Origin: Anaeramoeba flamelloides
Lineage: Eukaryota; Metamonada; Anaeramoebidae
Reading direction: 5' to 3'
Length of the DNA: 64,000 bases
NCBI GenBank assembly: GCA_027625915.1
Contig: JANTQA010000060.1
Location: forward strand, 7,006,001 to 7,070,000
Under the pieces are notes generated by a model. It worked only from the letters and a program-made list of their open reading frames with translations. It was not told the DNA's origin and made no database searches. Below are positions 1 through 11,879 of the stretch, piece after piece; position 1 is the first letter of the stretch; the number at the start of each line of letters is the position of its first letter. The position numbers and the translations under genes are program-made.

Positions 1-2260
1 TTTTTTAATTATCGCAAATTAGTTCATTTTCACCCATTTTGAATATTATCAGAAATATGCCAAATTATCAAGTAAAAAAAAACACAAATTAGTGATATTC
101 GAGATTATTGTGAGAAGATGAATTCATCTCGAATTTGTGGATTTTTTTATGAACATTCTAATATTATTGAAATTTATTTGTATCTGTTGTATTTGTGTTT
201 TTCTTAATAAACACATTTGTAATTTAATTATTTTCTTCATAAAGTGATATTAAAGAAATTATTATTATAATAATATATGGATCTTTTGGTAAGAAGATAA
301 ATTGTATTTTTACACACTTATTTTTTTTAAGAGAATCATATCATTATTGTGATTAAGTTGTTACTTTACAATTATATTTCTAGAGTAGTTATATTTAAAA
401 AAATCTTCTTTTTTATATGAATTTGGTAATAAAAATTTAAGATATAGAAGGGGTAAAATATTATAAAAAAAATAAAAAAAATCTTCATTTAATACTTTTA
501 TCAAGAATTATCCATTATAGAATATTAGGGAGATTCGTGAAAGAATTTTTTTTTTAAGGGCTTTTGGATTTTTTCTAAAAATCAAAATAAAAATCATTAA
601 TTAATATTTTTTTTTTTAACAAAATAAATTGTAATCAAAAATTTTATAGATATTTCTGGAAATTTATTCACCAACACAAAAAAATAAAATAGAAATTATT
701 GTCTTATTACGAAATAAAAATAACAAATCAAACACTTTTTACTCATTTTTTATTTTTTTAATTTTTTTTGTATTTTTAAAGTCGATTTATTAAGAATTGG
801 TAAACCGGTCAGCTAATAAAAGTGTAATATCTATTATTAATATCAACAATATATTGCTTTATTTATGTGTAATCCATTATTCAAACAGTTTTTTTTAAAA
901 ATTATCTTATATTTTTTATTTTTATATAAAAGGAAAATATTTACAAATGTGGAATTAGTGTTTTATTTCTTTCTTGTGAAAAGGCTATTTTACTTATAGT
1001 AATGAATATCTATTCAATGATTACAATGTACATTAAAAAATTAATGAAGAATTATGTTCTTAATAGTATTTTAATCAATAATTTTTTAATCTTATATGGT
1101 TTTGAATAGTATTAAAGTGTCTTGTAAAATACTTATCCGATAAAAAGCCTAAATTTCACTAATTTTCAATTTTTTTTTTAGTAGTTTCCCCAAAATTTAT
1201 GATCTAAATAAAAAAAAATTCAATTAACTTTGATTTTATATCTAAGGTATATTGTCAATAGACAATGAAAAATGATTTCAAAAAGAACAAAATTGTTAAT
1301 AAATTTGATCGGTAAAACAATTAAGAAATTTAAAAAAAAAAATTCAATTCCCAAAAAAAATAAAAAAAATAGATCCAAAATAATTTCAAGTTAAGGGTTT
1401 TGTATTTAAGACGGATTGTAATTTAAGAAAATCGAAATGTTTATTCAATATTTGTGTGTGTGTGTGGTGGGGGGAGTCTTTTTTTCATATTAAACAATCG
1501 AATAAGTGGGTGTTAGGATAGATTTTGACTATTAAATGATTTAAGCGATTAAAATTTTCGAAACAAGTGTTATGAGTGATACCCAATTTCAAATTTAAAT
1601 TTAATTGAATTTTTATTTTGAAAATAAGCTTTGAAGAATATGAAAAGTCAATTTTTAGCGCTTTTAGAGAACTTGGGGGTTATGTTGTTCTTTTTTTTAT
1701 TTTTATTTTTTTTTCTTTCAGCATAGTTTGCTTTATGGAAAATGTGTTACCAAACCCTTAATTTGTTAAATAAAAGGGGTTAAAAAACAAAAATAAAATC
1801 AAAATTTAGTAAGTAAAGTAATTTTGTACTTAAAGAAAATGATTTACTTCAAATAAATTTAAATAAAGCATGTTTAAAAATAAAAATATAAATAGTTTGA
1901 TATTTTTTTATTTATTATAAAAATGAAAATTTTTTAATATGGATAATCTGTGAAATTTTTTAAATATAAGTGAATTTCAGTTTTTGAGACTTTCTAATTT
2001 TGTAGTATTTTTGTTGTTGGATTGTTAGAATTAAAAATCTTTTGTATTTTTTGTTTTTGAATTTATTCCTTTGAAATCCTTGGAATCTTTATTACAAAAA
2101 TTTTTTTTTTAATTTACTTTACACTTATTGAAATCCTGAGTATCAATATTTTTTTTCTAAATTTAAATAATTTTAATCATCAGGAATTGATATTCAGATT
2201 GTCATTTTTAGAGTGTATTACACCCTTGGAAAATGAAGGAAATTCTCGGTAGATTCAGCC
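1..2260. other. Gene-free AT-rich stretch
   Basis: No reading frame with coding character is visible on either strand. The sequence is A/T homopolymer-rich, with a short GT repeat followed by a G run near 1455-1477. Nothing else is recognised. Confidence 0.6.
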
Positions 2261-2442
2261 TTAAGGAACTAGTCTCTATTTTTTTTTTTTGTTTTTGGAC
2301 ATTTTCTTAATAAGGATTCCTTATCTAGAAATATGTTTAACATTGAAAATAAAAAGGGGTTTTTAAATCTAAGTAATTGGTAAAATTTTTTTAATCCCTC
2401 TTAAATTTAGGTAAAAAAAATAAGTAGAGATTAGTCCCTTAA
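2261..2442. mobile_element. TTAA-ended MITE, copy 1
   Basis: A 182-bp unit bounded by TTAA on both sides. It begins TTAAGGAACTAGTCTCTA and ends GAGATTAGTCCCTTAA, so the ends are inverted repeats. The same unit occurs at 12367-12545 (opposite orientation) and, split by another element, at 46639-47686. TTAA target sites are typical of piggyBac-type elements, and a piggyBac relic lies in this window, but that link is inference because the relic's own ends were not found. Confidence 0.75.
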
Positions 2443-2729
2443 GTAAAAAGTTTTGAAGCTCTTGAAAATTTGAGTTATTGTTTTATTTTTACTTTCGTTT
2501 CTCAAAAAAAAATTACTTACAAAAAAATCTGGAATTATAAAGTAGCTCCAAAAAAAAAAAATCTTGAATAAAAACAGATCTATGAAAATTTTTTTAAAAA
2601 AAAGACTTAAAGGGATTATCAATTACAAATTCAAATTTTAAAACATTTCAAAACTGTAAAAGGAAATGTAAAAATTGGCAAAAACAACGATAGGAATAAT
2701 ATTTTGTGTTTATAGCTCTAAAAAAGAAA

Positions 2730-2927
2730 TTATACAATAGGAAAATTAAATTTTGGAAGGATGAGAATCTGGTTTATTTCGAAGAAAATATTTTTTTTTT
2801 TTGTTAACAGTAATTTTTTGTTTGGAATTTTGTCGTAGGTCAATTGAATCCAATCAAGACCATTTTTGTAAACAATTTTTCCTTTTTCACCTGGCAATTT
2901 TACTATACTGGAAAAAAAGCTCAACAC
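2730..2927 (-). other. Unassigned short open frame
   Basis: A 65-residue frame with mixed amino-acid composition (for example LPGEKGKIVYKNGLDWIQL) that looks more protein-like than the surrounding DNA. No family was recognised, and no exon partners or splice sites were established. It may be a transposon fragment or chance. Confidence 0.2.
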
Positions 2928-2984
2928 AGTTTTAAAATTCTAATATATATAGAACCTGAAAATTCAAATTAAGAACTAATTAAT

Positions 2985-3290
2985 AAAAGAATAAATAAAT
3001 AAATAAATAAATAAAACAAAAAATAAGGACTCAGCACAATAACAGTTATTTTAATACTATCCCATGATAATGGGTTATTCTTTGATTGATCAATTATTAA
3101 AAATTTTGTTGACAAAAAATTGACTATTTTTGTGATCTCCCAAACCACATGAACAATTTTGATATGAAAGTAGATTTAAATTGTGTTTGTTGGTTTGAAT
3201 GAAAATAATATAATGGGTTATTATTTGAAGTTAATTAGTTTCTTCTATTAATTGATTTTAATTTTCGTTTTCAGTAAGGTTTATGTTCCT
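2985..3290. repeat. Dispersed repeat R2, copy 1
   Basis: About 300 bp that reappear in the same orientation at 33600-33885. Shared landmarks in order are AGGACTCAG, AATAACAGTT, TTAATACTATC, GATTGATCAAT, GATCTCC and a closing TTAATTGATTT. Copies differ by many substitutions and small indels, so the duplication is old. No terminal inverted repeat or coding sequence was seen. Confidence 0.65.
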
Positions 3291-3518
3291 ATTAAAAATT
3301 GTGTTTCACTTTTTTTCCTCAGCAGTTATCTTTAATCCAGTGATTTTTTTAAATTTATAACTAAAAAAAACGCTCCAAAAATGAACAGAGGAATTCCTCC
3401 AAATCAAATTTCAAGAATAATATTATTCCTTTCAGCCAATATTACATTATTGTAAAAACCCTTAACTCAAAAAATACCAATTTTTCATTTTTATTTTTTT
3501 TACCAATATCTTTGTAAA

Positions 3519-4365
3519 ATGATAAACGAAATAATCCCTAATTTGTATCAAGGATCAATAAAAATTGCACGAGACAAAAACTTATTGGAAGAATACCAAG
3601 TAAGATCGTTTCTCACTGAGTTTTTTTCATTGTACAACAATTAATTTTTTGTTTTTATTTTCCTTGAATAAAAAGATTACACACATTATAAACATGTCCC
3701 ATCACGACAACGAATTTCCGAATGACTTTGAATATTTACATTGTTTTCATTGGGATTCTTTTAGTGACTTAATTATCCAAGATTTTGTCAACATTTATGA
3801 GTTTATTACGGAGGCTTTGTCATTGGACACTCGTGTGTTGGTTCATTGTACGGAGGGTATTTCAAGAAGTGGCGCTGCAATGGTTTCGTTTATTATGAAA
3901 CGAAAGTCGATGTCGGTTGAAGAGGCAGTCAAATTTGTGCAACAAAAAAGAAAAAAAACAAACCCAAATAAATCCTTTCTTTGGCAGCTTAAGCTATGGG
4001 AAGAACTACAATACACACTCGACTACAATACTGAAATCGGAAAAATGATCAAAAAAATGGAAGTAGTGCACTCCGCATATTATGCTTTAAACCCTTTTAA
4101 ATTTTTTCTTCCGAACGACCCAGAGCTAAAACAAATAAAGGCCTGTATTGAACAATTGAAAAAAGATCCCCAAATACTCTCCAATGAAAACTATTTAAAA
4201 TCTACAAAGTTAATTCTCAACAGAGATGAGAGGTTTGCCGAGTTGTGGCAACGTTACAAAAAAAATGTTTCTTGCCCAACCTTTCTTGACTTTGACTTTG
4301 AAAAGGATTCATTTGTTCAAAATGTTGTAATGGAGATTATTAAGATAATTGAAGAAGAAAAATGA
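3519..4365 (+). CDS. Dual-specificity protein phosphatase
   Basis: Two exons, 3519-3599 and 3676-4365, joined in phase 0 across a 76-bp intron (GTAAGA...AAAAG); the protein is 256 residues. Exon 1 gives the typical phosphatase opening (IIPNLYQGSIKIA, then EEYQ) and exon 2 continues directly with ITHIINMS, which supports the junction. The active-site loop VHCTEGISRSG matches HCx5RS (Cys85, Arg91, Ser92 by my count), and Asp54 in HWD is the likely general acid, so the enzyme looks catalytically complete. It should remove phosphate from Ser/Thr/Tyr residues or another phospho-substrate. The fold ends near residue 155. The last 100 residues (charged, predicted helical) match nothing I recognise. 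The partner substrate is unknown. Bases 3300-3518 upstream show no other gene. Confidence 0.88.
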
Positions 4366-4444
4366 TTAATTCGCAAGATCTACAAATACCAAAGATGATT
4401 TTTTGATCAGTAATGGTTCAAAAAAGGACAATAAGGTTCTAAAT

Positions 4445-4830
4445 TAATAATAAATTCAAACAACGATCAAAAATTTTTGTGTTCAATTTCCATTTTTTAA
4501 AGATCTGTTTAATCGACTTTCAAAACATTTCCTCTCAAAGAAGGTATCGAAATTCTACTTTTTTATATCGTTTAAATCCTTTATTTGTTGTGAATTATTC
4601 AAAATTTACCAAAAGGGAAATTCTCAGAAGGCACGTTTTAAAAAATTTATTACTTTTTATATCTTACTTCATGTACCAAGATAAATTAAAATTTTGCAAA
4701 TTATACAAAAAAATAAAAATATGGATACCATTGAAGGTTTGGACCATTTTTTATGGAAATGGCCAGCCTATGAAAATTATCATAAAATCTGGATATCAGA
4801 ATATCTAAAAAAAATAATATGTCTGTAGTT
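4445..4830 (+). mobile_element. LINE 3'-end relic (zinc-finger region), copy 1
   Basis: In one frame the segment reads GLDHFLWKWPAYENYHKIW, and just upstream in another frame KFCKLYKK. Together they resemble the zf-RVT motif that closes many non-LTR reverse transcriptases (CxxC, then HxxxxC, then an R/K-rich tail). The same motif occurs on the minus strand at 16935-17430 (DHFLWDCPAYKINRKNLDI) and at 7020-7310 (FLLWNYRAYENNRKIWI). The reading frame changes within this copy and the cysteines are partly lost, so it is a dead fragment. No reverse transcriptase catalytic core is visible. The open frame at 4479-4808 belongs to this relic and is not a host gene. Confidence 0.55.
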
Positions 4831-4866
4831 ATTTGTATGAATTTGAGACAATAAGTAATATATATT

Positions 4867-5439
4867 CAGGGTTCACATTTTGATTCTTTTTTGAAAAAAA
4901 CCCAAAATAATTCTTTTTTTGATTCCATGGAATCAAATGATTCTTTTTTCTTCCAAGGATAAGTCTCAACTCATTTCTTATTTACCTTCATTTTTACAAG
5001 GAATCTCATCCTTCTCAAAATTTAATAATTAATTATTTTTTTTAAATTATTCAAAAAGAAATTTATATTTCTCAAAAAAAATAAATATTTAAGGTTTTTC
5101 TTCTTTGGTATTTTAGTTTTCATCGTCTTGTCATCAATCCTGAAGTTTTTAAGTTTATTCCAGATAAGAAAATTATTTTACTTTGAAATGGAATCAAAAG
5201 ATTCTTTTTTTTTTTAATAGATTTTTGGTACCAAATAAAAATTTCTTTTTTTGATTTAGTTGAAATCAGAATGAAATAATTTTTAATATTTTTGAAAAAT
5301 TATACTTCAAAGGGACTTTAACAAGTGAAAAATGTTTGATAAAAATTGATTCCATTGGAATCATTTTAATATTATGATTCCAAATTTTAATTTTTGAGAT
5401 TCTAAAAATTCCAAAAATGGAATCATTTTGGGAACTCTG
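4867..5439. mobile_element. hAT-like non-autonomous element
   Basis: A 573-bp unit beginning CAGGGTTCACATTTTGATTC and ending GGAATCATTTTGGGAACTCTG; the ends are inverted repeats. CAG...CTG ends of this kind are typical of hAT elements. The eight bases before it (TATATATT) and after it (TATATTTT) match at seven of eight positions, the length expected of a hAT target duplication. The interior is filled with GATTC/GAATC motifs and codes for nothing. Confidence 0.6.
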
Positions 5440-6115
5440 TATATTTTTTTTTTGGTAGGCTGGTATTTATAGCACCTAGTAAGTAAAATATCTTTTTTCA
5501 TTCTAGAAACAATGAGTCAAATTGTGTGAGTTATTATTTGTTGAAACGTGAGGATCTTCATTATAGAAAAAAAATTAATTAATAAAAATAATAAAAAAAT
5601 AGAAAAAATTCTCAAAACTTTTATTTCTTCATTTTTTATTAGATCATTAAAACAATGATTTTTATAACTCTTAAAAAAAGTATTAGAAGTAATTTCTCTC
5701 AACTTAAAAATTAATTTTTCCTAAATTATAGCATTTTTAAAAAGTCATTTTCTTCGCAGTCTTTAAACTCTTAAAATAAATAACATTAGCCTATAAAAAT
5801 ACCTTTTGAATTCTATTTTTTGGAATAAAAAGTATAACTGGTTAATTAAGATCTAGAATAAAATTACCTTTCTTCTATCTATATGTCGCTTCTATTTTTT
5901 TAATATTTCGAGACTTTCACCAAAAACTCAATCTTTTATTTCTTAAATAAAACAAAAAACAGAAAAAAAAACCTATAATACTCAGAATCAATAGAATATT
6001 ATCGAAAAAGAGTTTTTTTCTGGAGATAACCAAGATAAATATTCATTGGAGAAAAAAAGTTATTTTTTATCATTTTTTTTTAACTTGGCTTTCATAAAAA
6101 AATAACTTTTTTATA
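5440..6115. repeat. Dispersed repeat R1, copy 1
   Basis: About 660 bp shared in the same orientation with 29030-29700. Landmarks are GGTATTTATAGCACCTAG, GTGAGTTATTATTTGTTGAA, GAGGATCTTCA, CCAAAAACTC and a final AGTTATTTTTTATCATTT. No inverted ends and no coding capacity are visible. A weak further match (GAATAGCACCCTGCCAAGTAAA) lies near 53965. Confidence 0.65.
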
Positions 6116-6810
6116 GTCTTCATCTATCAAATCAAAAAAATCTTCAATCGAATACTTTTGGGTTGTAAAAATCACGTTGATTAAATAATTTCAAATTTTA
6201 AGTTTTTATTTAAGGGGATAGTTTCATCATTGATTAGTCTAGAATTAAATTAAATTGTTATTGGAAGTGAAAAATATTTTCACTCAGCTATTCCCCAAAA
6301 AAGAGGAATATTTATTTATTTGAATATATTTTTGAAATTCAACCCTAAATATAATGATTTAAATATCCAAAATAATAAACAGCCTACCATATATTCTTGA
6401 TAATAATTCAATTTATTGGTAGTATTCCATTATATAAATAAAAGATATAAAAATTATTCTTCTCAATCTTATTGAATATTTTTTCAGGGTACACGTTGGT
6501 ATTTTTAATTAATTTTTATCACAAAAAATATTTTTCCTTAGACATTTAATCTCTAAAAAAATTTTCATCAAAGTGAATTTATAAAGCTGTATTTTTATGT
6601 TTTATTATAAATAAAATGTGAAATTTCGATATTTCGATTTATTTTTATTGAAATTGTTTGTTCTTTACATTCTCCAAAAAAAAAAAAAAAGTGTAATTAT
6701 TTTTTTTTTTTTTTTTTTTATTGTTTAAGCTGGGGGGGGGGGTATTAGTTACTCGTGTTTGCCCGAATTCCTAAATTGTGATTTTAAAAAAAAAATTAAC
6801 GATTTCCATA
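6116..6810. other. Gene-free AT-rich stretch
   Basis: No coding frame or RNA gene was recognised. It contains A and T homopolymers at about 6676-6720 followed by a run of nine or more G at 6732. Confidence 0.5.
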
Positions 6811-7011
6811 TACAGTCAGTTTCACTTTTAAGGCACAAACTTACAACGAAATTTAAGGCTCAAAAAAATCTCAAATTAAAGCACAAAATTTGGAATTTTT
6901 TTTTTTACAATTTATTTTTACTAGAATTTGAATTTTGTGCTTTAATTTGAGATTTTTTTTGTGCCTTAAATTTCGTTGAAAGTTTGTGCCTTAAAAGTGA
7001 AACTGGCTGTA
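6811..7011. mobile_element. Palindromic TA-MITE, copy 1
   Basis: A 201-bp near-perfect palindrome. It opens TACAGTCAGTTTCACTTTTA and closes with the inverted version ending GGCTGTA. Each arm carries AAGGCACAAAC and an AAATTTAAGGC block, with a short A/T-rich centre. It is flanked by TA, as in Tc1/mariner-type insertions. Three further copies occur at 7849, 9847 and 11670. It has no coding capacity and the transcript would fold into a long hairpin. Confidence 0.88.
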
Positions 7012-7019
7012 TGTTTAAT

Positions 7020-7310
7020 ATCCACTAGGGCTAATAAAGTTACGGAAACTTTTCTGTTAATCATATTACAAATATTATTGTTTTTTAATATATGAGATAT
7101 ATTGATTTTTTTAATTCAGATATCCAGATTTTACGATTATTTTCATAGGCTCGGTAGTTCCAAAGTAAAAATTGTAATTATTCTTCATTTTTTCCTAAAA
7201 TTAAGATGAAAATATTTTGAAATAAATCAAATAGATGGTGATTCAATCAATATTTGTTTTAATTTAATTTGAAGTTGTGAATTAACGAATAAATCCATTT
7301 AAAAGGTGGG
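7020..7310 (-). mobile_element. LINE 3'-end relic, copy 2
   Basis: On the minus strand the segment near 7120-7180 reads FLLWNYRAYENNRKIWI, parallel to the zinc-finger tail motif at 16935-17430 and 4445-4830. The DNA itself aligns with 17000-17110 through TTCAGATATCCAGATTTT and the following TAGGC block. It is degraded, with no other domains. Confidence 0.5.
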
Positions 7311-7848
7311 ATTTTTTCTCATTTTTTTTTTTAAACTACTGCTCTTTTATGGAAATACCATATATAATTGTTCTTACATTAAATTTTCTAAAGTCTTTTT
7401 CAAATAAAAGGGTACAAAAAATTTCAAAAATTATTCATAATTGAATCAAATTAATTGTAGTGTCATTCTGGAATATAAGAAACTCTTTAAATTATAAAAA
7501 ACTGTGAAATTCAATATTTAAAACTCTTTAAAATAAAACAATAAAAAATAAAAAATAAATATTTTAGAAATTGATGTTCCCTTTTATTTGAAATGAGAAA
7601 TCTCTTTTTGTAAATTGATGGTGAAAAAAATATTAAATCAATAAAAACTGTTGAACAAGTTGAATTTGGGGAAAATTTCCTTGTGTTTTATTGATAATTT
7701 TTTACACCTCAAACTTTTGTTCTTGAAAGTCTCGTTTTCAATATAAAGCTGTAATTCATCTGGGTATTTTGTAGGAATTGTTTTTTTCAAAATATTCTTT
7801 TTTCTTGGTACCATGCTTCAATCCAATTGTGGTCTTTCTTAATTCATA
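7311..7848. other. Gene-free AT-rich stretch
   Basis: Nothing recognisable was found on either strand. Confidence 0.5.
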
Positions 7849-8050
7849 TACAGTCAGTTTTACTTTTAAGGCACAAACTTTCTACGGAATTTAAGGCACA
7901 ATAAAAAACTCAAATTAAGGCACAAAATTCAAATTCTAGTAAAAATAAATTGTAAAAAAAAAAATTCCAAAAAATTGTGCTTTAATTTGAGATTTTTTTG
8001 AGCCTTAAATTTCGTTGAAAGTTTGTGTCTTAAAAGTGAAACTGACTGTA
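7849..8050. mobile_element. Palindromic TA-MITE, copy 2
   Basis: The same 200-bp palindrome as at 6811-7011, opening TACAGTCAGTTTTACTTTTA and closing CTGACTGTA, flanked by TA. A run of TA dinucleotides follows directly (8049-8088), so the exact right boundary is ambiguous by a few bases. Confidence 0.87.
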
Positions 8051-8700
8051 TATATATAGAATAATATATATATATATATATATATATCCCTTAGTACCCC
8101 AACTTTGCCTAATTTTTGCCAAGTATGAAATAAAAAAATAAAAAGTTTACTTGGTTATTAAGAACTTTATTTTATTATTCATTATTAATAGATAATGAAA
8201 AAATGTTTTGAAATTAGATTAACTTAAATAACTTAAAAATACTAAAAAATGATTTTTTTTTGTACACTGAAAATTTTTTTTACTATAGAAATATTAGTGA
8301 TTTTTACTACATTTTTTATTATATTATTTTTTTAAAAAAAAAAAATAATCTTAGAAAAGATTTACAATTAAATAATTCAACCCCCCGCTAAAATACAAAA
8401 AGATTAAAAAACAGTACAAAAATGATTTTCTCGCCTAAAATAATGAATTATTGTCTAATGTACGAATTAGAAAATGAAAAAATTAAGGTTAAATAAAATG
8501 AAAATTGAGTTTTATTTTGAAGAAAAAATTACTTGGAATTATTTTTTGTGCTAATACAAAAATAAATTAGAAGAGAAAATGAAAAAAATAAAAAAATAGA
8601 AAAAAATATCAAAAAAAAAAATAAAAAATAAAAAAAAATAAAAAATTTGATAGTTTTCAATTAATAATTTAAGAGTGTAATTTATTTGTTCATCAATTCA
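8051..8700. other. TA microsatellite and A-rich tract
   Basis: A (TA)n run is followed by poly(A)/poly(T)-rich sequence and A/AAAT repeats at 8578-8650. No gene was seen. Confidence 0.6.
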
Positions 8701-10600
8701 AGGATTTTATGATATTCTTCTGAACATTTTTTTTATGTAATGGTATATCACAACAAAAACACCTATATTGAGTTTTACTGATTTTTTTTTGATAATTTTA
8801 CAATATTTACAATTTGCAGATTTCTTATGTTTAATTTTATAAAGACGAATAGTATTAAATTGGAAAATAATATCATTATTTTCCTCAACCATTTTCATTA
8901 AAAAATTTCTTTTGGTCAATTGTTTTTCCTTGTTATTTTGGTTGAAGTTATTGAATAAAATCCGAGAATTATGTAAAATTATTTTTAAATAATAAAATAA
9001 AAGACATCTTTTCCAGCTAAAATGTTCATGTGGAAACTATATATAATGAACACGATTGATCTGCTCTATCAACAAATTGCATATTTTGTTGATAATCTAG
9101 AAGAACCTTTGGCTTTTTTGTGTGGTTTTTCCTTTTTCTTTCTAATGATCCAATTGATGCCATAATATTAACTAATGTTTTTGAGTTTTTATTAATTTGT
9201 TTATAAGTTGTTGGTATAAATCTTAAATTATTTGAAATTTTGTAATATGTTTTTGAATTTGAATTTTTTATTAAGCGTTTATGAGTACCATCTTTGAATA
9301 AATAAGAAGTTCGATCCCCTCTACAAGACATTATTGAATCTAAATTATATTCTTTTTTTTAATTTTATAACGAGTTCTGGACTACCAAACCAAGAATCGG
9401 CAACTAAAATATGATCACTATTTAAAATTGTAGAGATAACCCTCAAAAAAGTTTCAATAACACTCTCTTTTTCCTTTCTACACAATATTGATTCGTAAAT
9501 ATAATATGAACTATCACAAATACTCTATAATTTTAAACCATTTTTTTTTGGTTTCCGGTTTATTCTAAAACGGTATTTACATTTCCCTTTAAATGGTACT
9601 AAACTCTCATCAACACTTAAATATTTTCCTATTTTTTAATTTATATTTTTTATAATTGGTTTTGAAAAAATAAATTTTTTTAATGATATTTAATATTTGA
9701 AGAAAAAAAAGAAAATATTTTCTTAATTTCAATTTTTATTTAAAAATCATTTTTATAAAAAATTTCTTTGAGATAATCTTTAGAAGAATCAAATGTAAAA
9801 TTAACCCCCCCCGATTATTAATTTTCAAACTTTTTAAATAAGTTTTTCAGCCAGCTCCACTTTTAAGGCACAAACATTGAACGAAATTTATGTGAGAAAA
9901 AAATCAATTCAAGGCACAAATTTTTGGAATTTTTATTTTTAAAAATTATTTTACTAAAATTTGAATTTTGTGCCTTAATTTAAGATTTTTATTATGTCTT
10001 AAATTTTGTTGAAAGTTTGTTTCTTAAGAGTTGAACTGTATGATCCTGTATTTTTTAAAAAAAAAATTAAAAAAAACTTTATAATTCTTACCTAACTTCC
10101 AATATTTTCTAGAATTAACCATAATTTGTTGACAAATTTCGAGTAGTAAATCTTCTTTTTGATTAAATCTCCAGCTATTATTAATTTGTTCAAACCGGTT
10201 TCTTGACATAATATTTTGAATATATTTATTTCCTAACATATTATTTTTTTTTGTTCCAATAATCTGGAATAGATGGTTCTTTTGCAAATACCATGAGAAA
10301 AATGATATTTATATATTTTATTAATTCATCCCTTTCTATTATTTTTGAATCTTTTTTAATCAAATTTTGATTTAAAAGATCCAAACATTTTGTTTGGATA
10401 TATGAATCAAAAATGAGTTCAAAAAAGTCAGTTGGGGGTGAACAATTATTTGGAATATTAAACGTATTTCCTACACTATCAAATTCAACTTTATTTAATT
10501 CGATTGATCTTTTTGTCCAGCCATTTATTCTTCTTAATTTTTTACTTGATAATTTTTTTTTATTCATTGATTACTCTTTTTCGAACTTATCAGTTGTTTA
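8701..10600 (-). mobile_element. Decayed piggyBac transposase
   Basis: The minus strand shows piggyBac transposase pieces in the right order. Near 10250-10567 is the N-terminal region. Near 10060-10270 is the block PDYWNKKN... followed by MSRNRFEQINNSWRF. Around 9600-9360 is the catalytic core, with KYLSVDESLVPFKGK (first Asp) and HILVADSWFGSPELV (second Asp region). At 9026-9331 is PKVLLDYQQNMQFVDRADQ, the conserved third-Asp block. At 8707-8919 is a CxxC-containing tail like the cysteine-rich finger. Frame changes, at least one stop and an inserted palindromic MITE (9847-10040) show that it is inactive. Terminal inverted repeats were not identified. Confidence 0.85.
9847..10040. mobile_element. 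Palindromic TA-MITE, copy 3, inside piggyBac relic
   Basis: The diverged fourth member of the CAGTCAG palindrome family. It reads CAGCCAGCTCCACTTTTAAG at the left and GAGTTGAACTGTA at the right. It separates the N-terminal and catalytic parts of the piggyBac transposase, so it inserted after the piggyBac arrived. It has more mismatches between arms than the other copies, which suggests greater age. Confidence 0.8.
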
Positions 10601-11669
10601 ATAAAATGACTATTTTTTTTAAAAAAATAGAAAATATATAAAGTTTTTAAAATAAATTATAGTGAATTGAATAAGAATTTTTAAAACTATTTTTACTCTT
10701 TTTACTATTTTTCTCTATTTTACGAAAAATAAAACTAATTTTAAAAAAAAAAAATGAAATATCAAATATTGATTTTAACACAAAAGTTTCCCTGTTTATA
10801 CTTTGATTATTTGAAAAAAATGTTACTTAATCTTTGAAATTTCAAGTAATTTAATAAATATCTGTAAATATAATATTTAAAAAATATTAATTTTTAAAAT
10901 TTTCAATATTTGATTTTTTATTAATTTTTCAAAAAAATACTTAAGTTTCAAAGTTATTTGTTCTAACAGACATACTGGTTAATGAGTGTCGATTTCTCTA
11001 AATATAAAAACTCTGTTGTCCTTTTTTTCCTAATTTATATCTAAACAGACAAATAACAAAAAAATGATTGAATTTTTTTCTGAAAATTAAAAAAATGAAC
11101 TTCTTTAAAAATGTTATCCAATTTTTTTTAAGTTGATAATTTTATTTGTTGCTCTGTTTTAATTAAATATTTTTGAATAATTACTCTCGAATAATTGGGA
11201 ACTATTTCTAATAATAAATATAATGACCCCTTAAAATGATAACAATTTTCTAAAAAAAATATTTTTTTTGAATTAACAAATAAAAGTTTATCCGATTTGA
11301 TATTAATTTGTAATTATATTTTAGTCGAAATATCTTTTTAAAAAAACAAAAATATGGTCAAATATTGTTAGAATAATTAGAAATCGAAATTAAATCCTTT
11401 ATCAAAAAAAAAAAAAAATGAAAAAAAATCAAAAAATATCTAATCTGACTCGAACTCTTGTCTTGAAAAATATTACTTAAAACACTTTTCCCTTGAACAG
11501 CTCTTTGAATATTAAAATAAATTTTAAATTTATTTTTTGTTTTATTAGTTTTCGGTAATTATATTAAATGCTAATTTTTTTATCAATAAAAATTAATTTG
11601 ATTGTTGTTGATAATTTTTTCAAAAAGAAAGTAAAAAAATTGTTTAAAAGTCTAAATAACGTTCAAGGC
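10601..11669. other. Gene-free AT-rich stretch
   Basis: No coding frame, repeat end or RNA gene was recognised. The piggyBac end should lie near the start of this stretch but was not identifiable. Confidence 0.5.
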
Positions 11670-11870
11670 TACAGTCAGTTTCACTTTTAAGGCACAAACT
11701 TTCAACGGAATTTAAGGCACAAAAAAAATCTCAAATTAAAGCACAAAATTCAAATTCTCGTAAAATAAATTGTAAAAAAAAAAAATTCCAAATTTTGTAC
11801 CTAAATTTGAGATTTTTTTGAGCCTTAAATTTCGTTGAAAGTTTGTGCCTTAAAAGTGAAACTGACTGTA
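11670..11870. mobile_element. Palindromic TA-MITE, copy 4
   Basis: The best-preserved copy of the family at 201 bp. It opens TACAGTCAGTTTCACTTTTA and closes with TAAAAGTGAAACTGACTGTA; the outer 20 bases of the two arms are exact inverse complements. TA flanks both sides. It is non-coding. Confidence 0.9.
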
Positions 11871-11879
11871 AGTTTTTTC

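Noticed and set aside
4479-4808. Open frame of 109 residues as a host gene
   Set aside because: The same DNA in another frame carries the DHFLW-type LINE tail motif seen at two more loci, so the frame is part of a decayed element.
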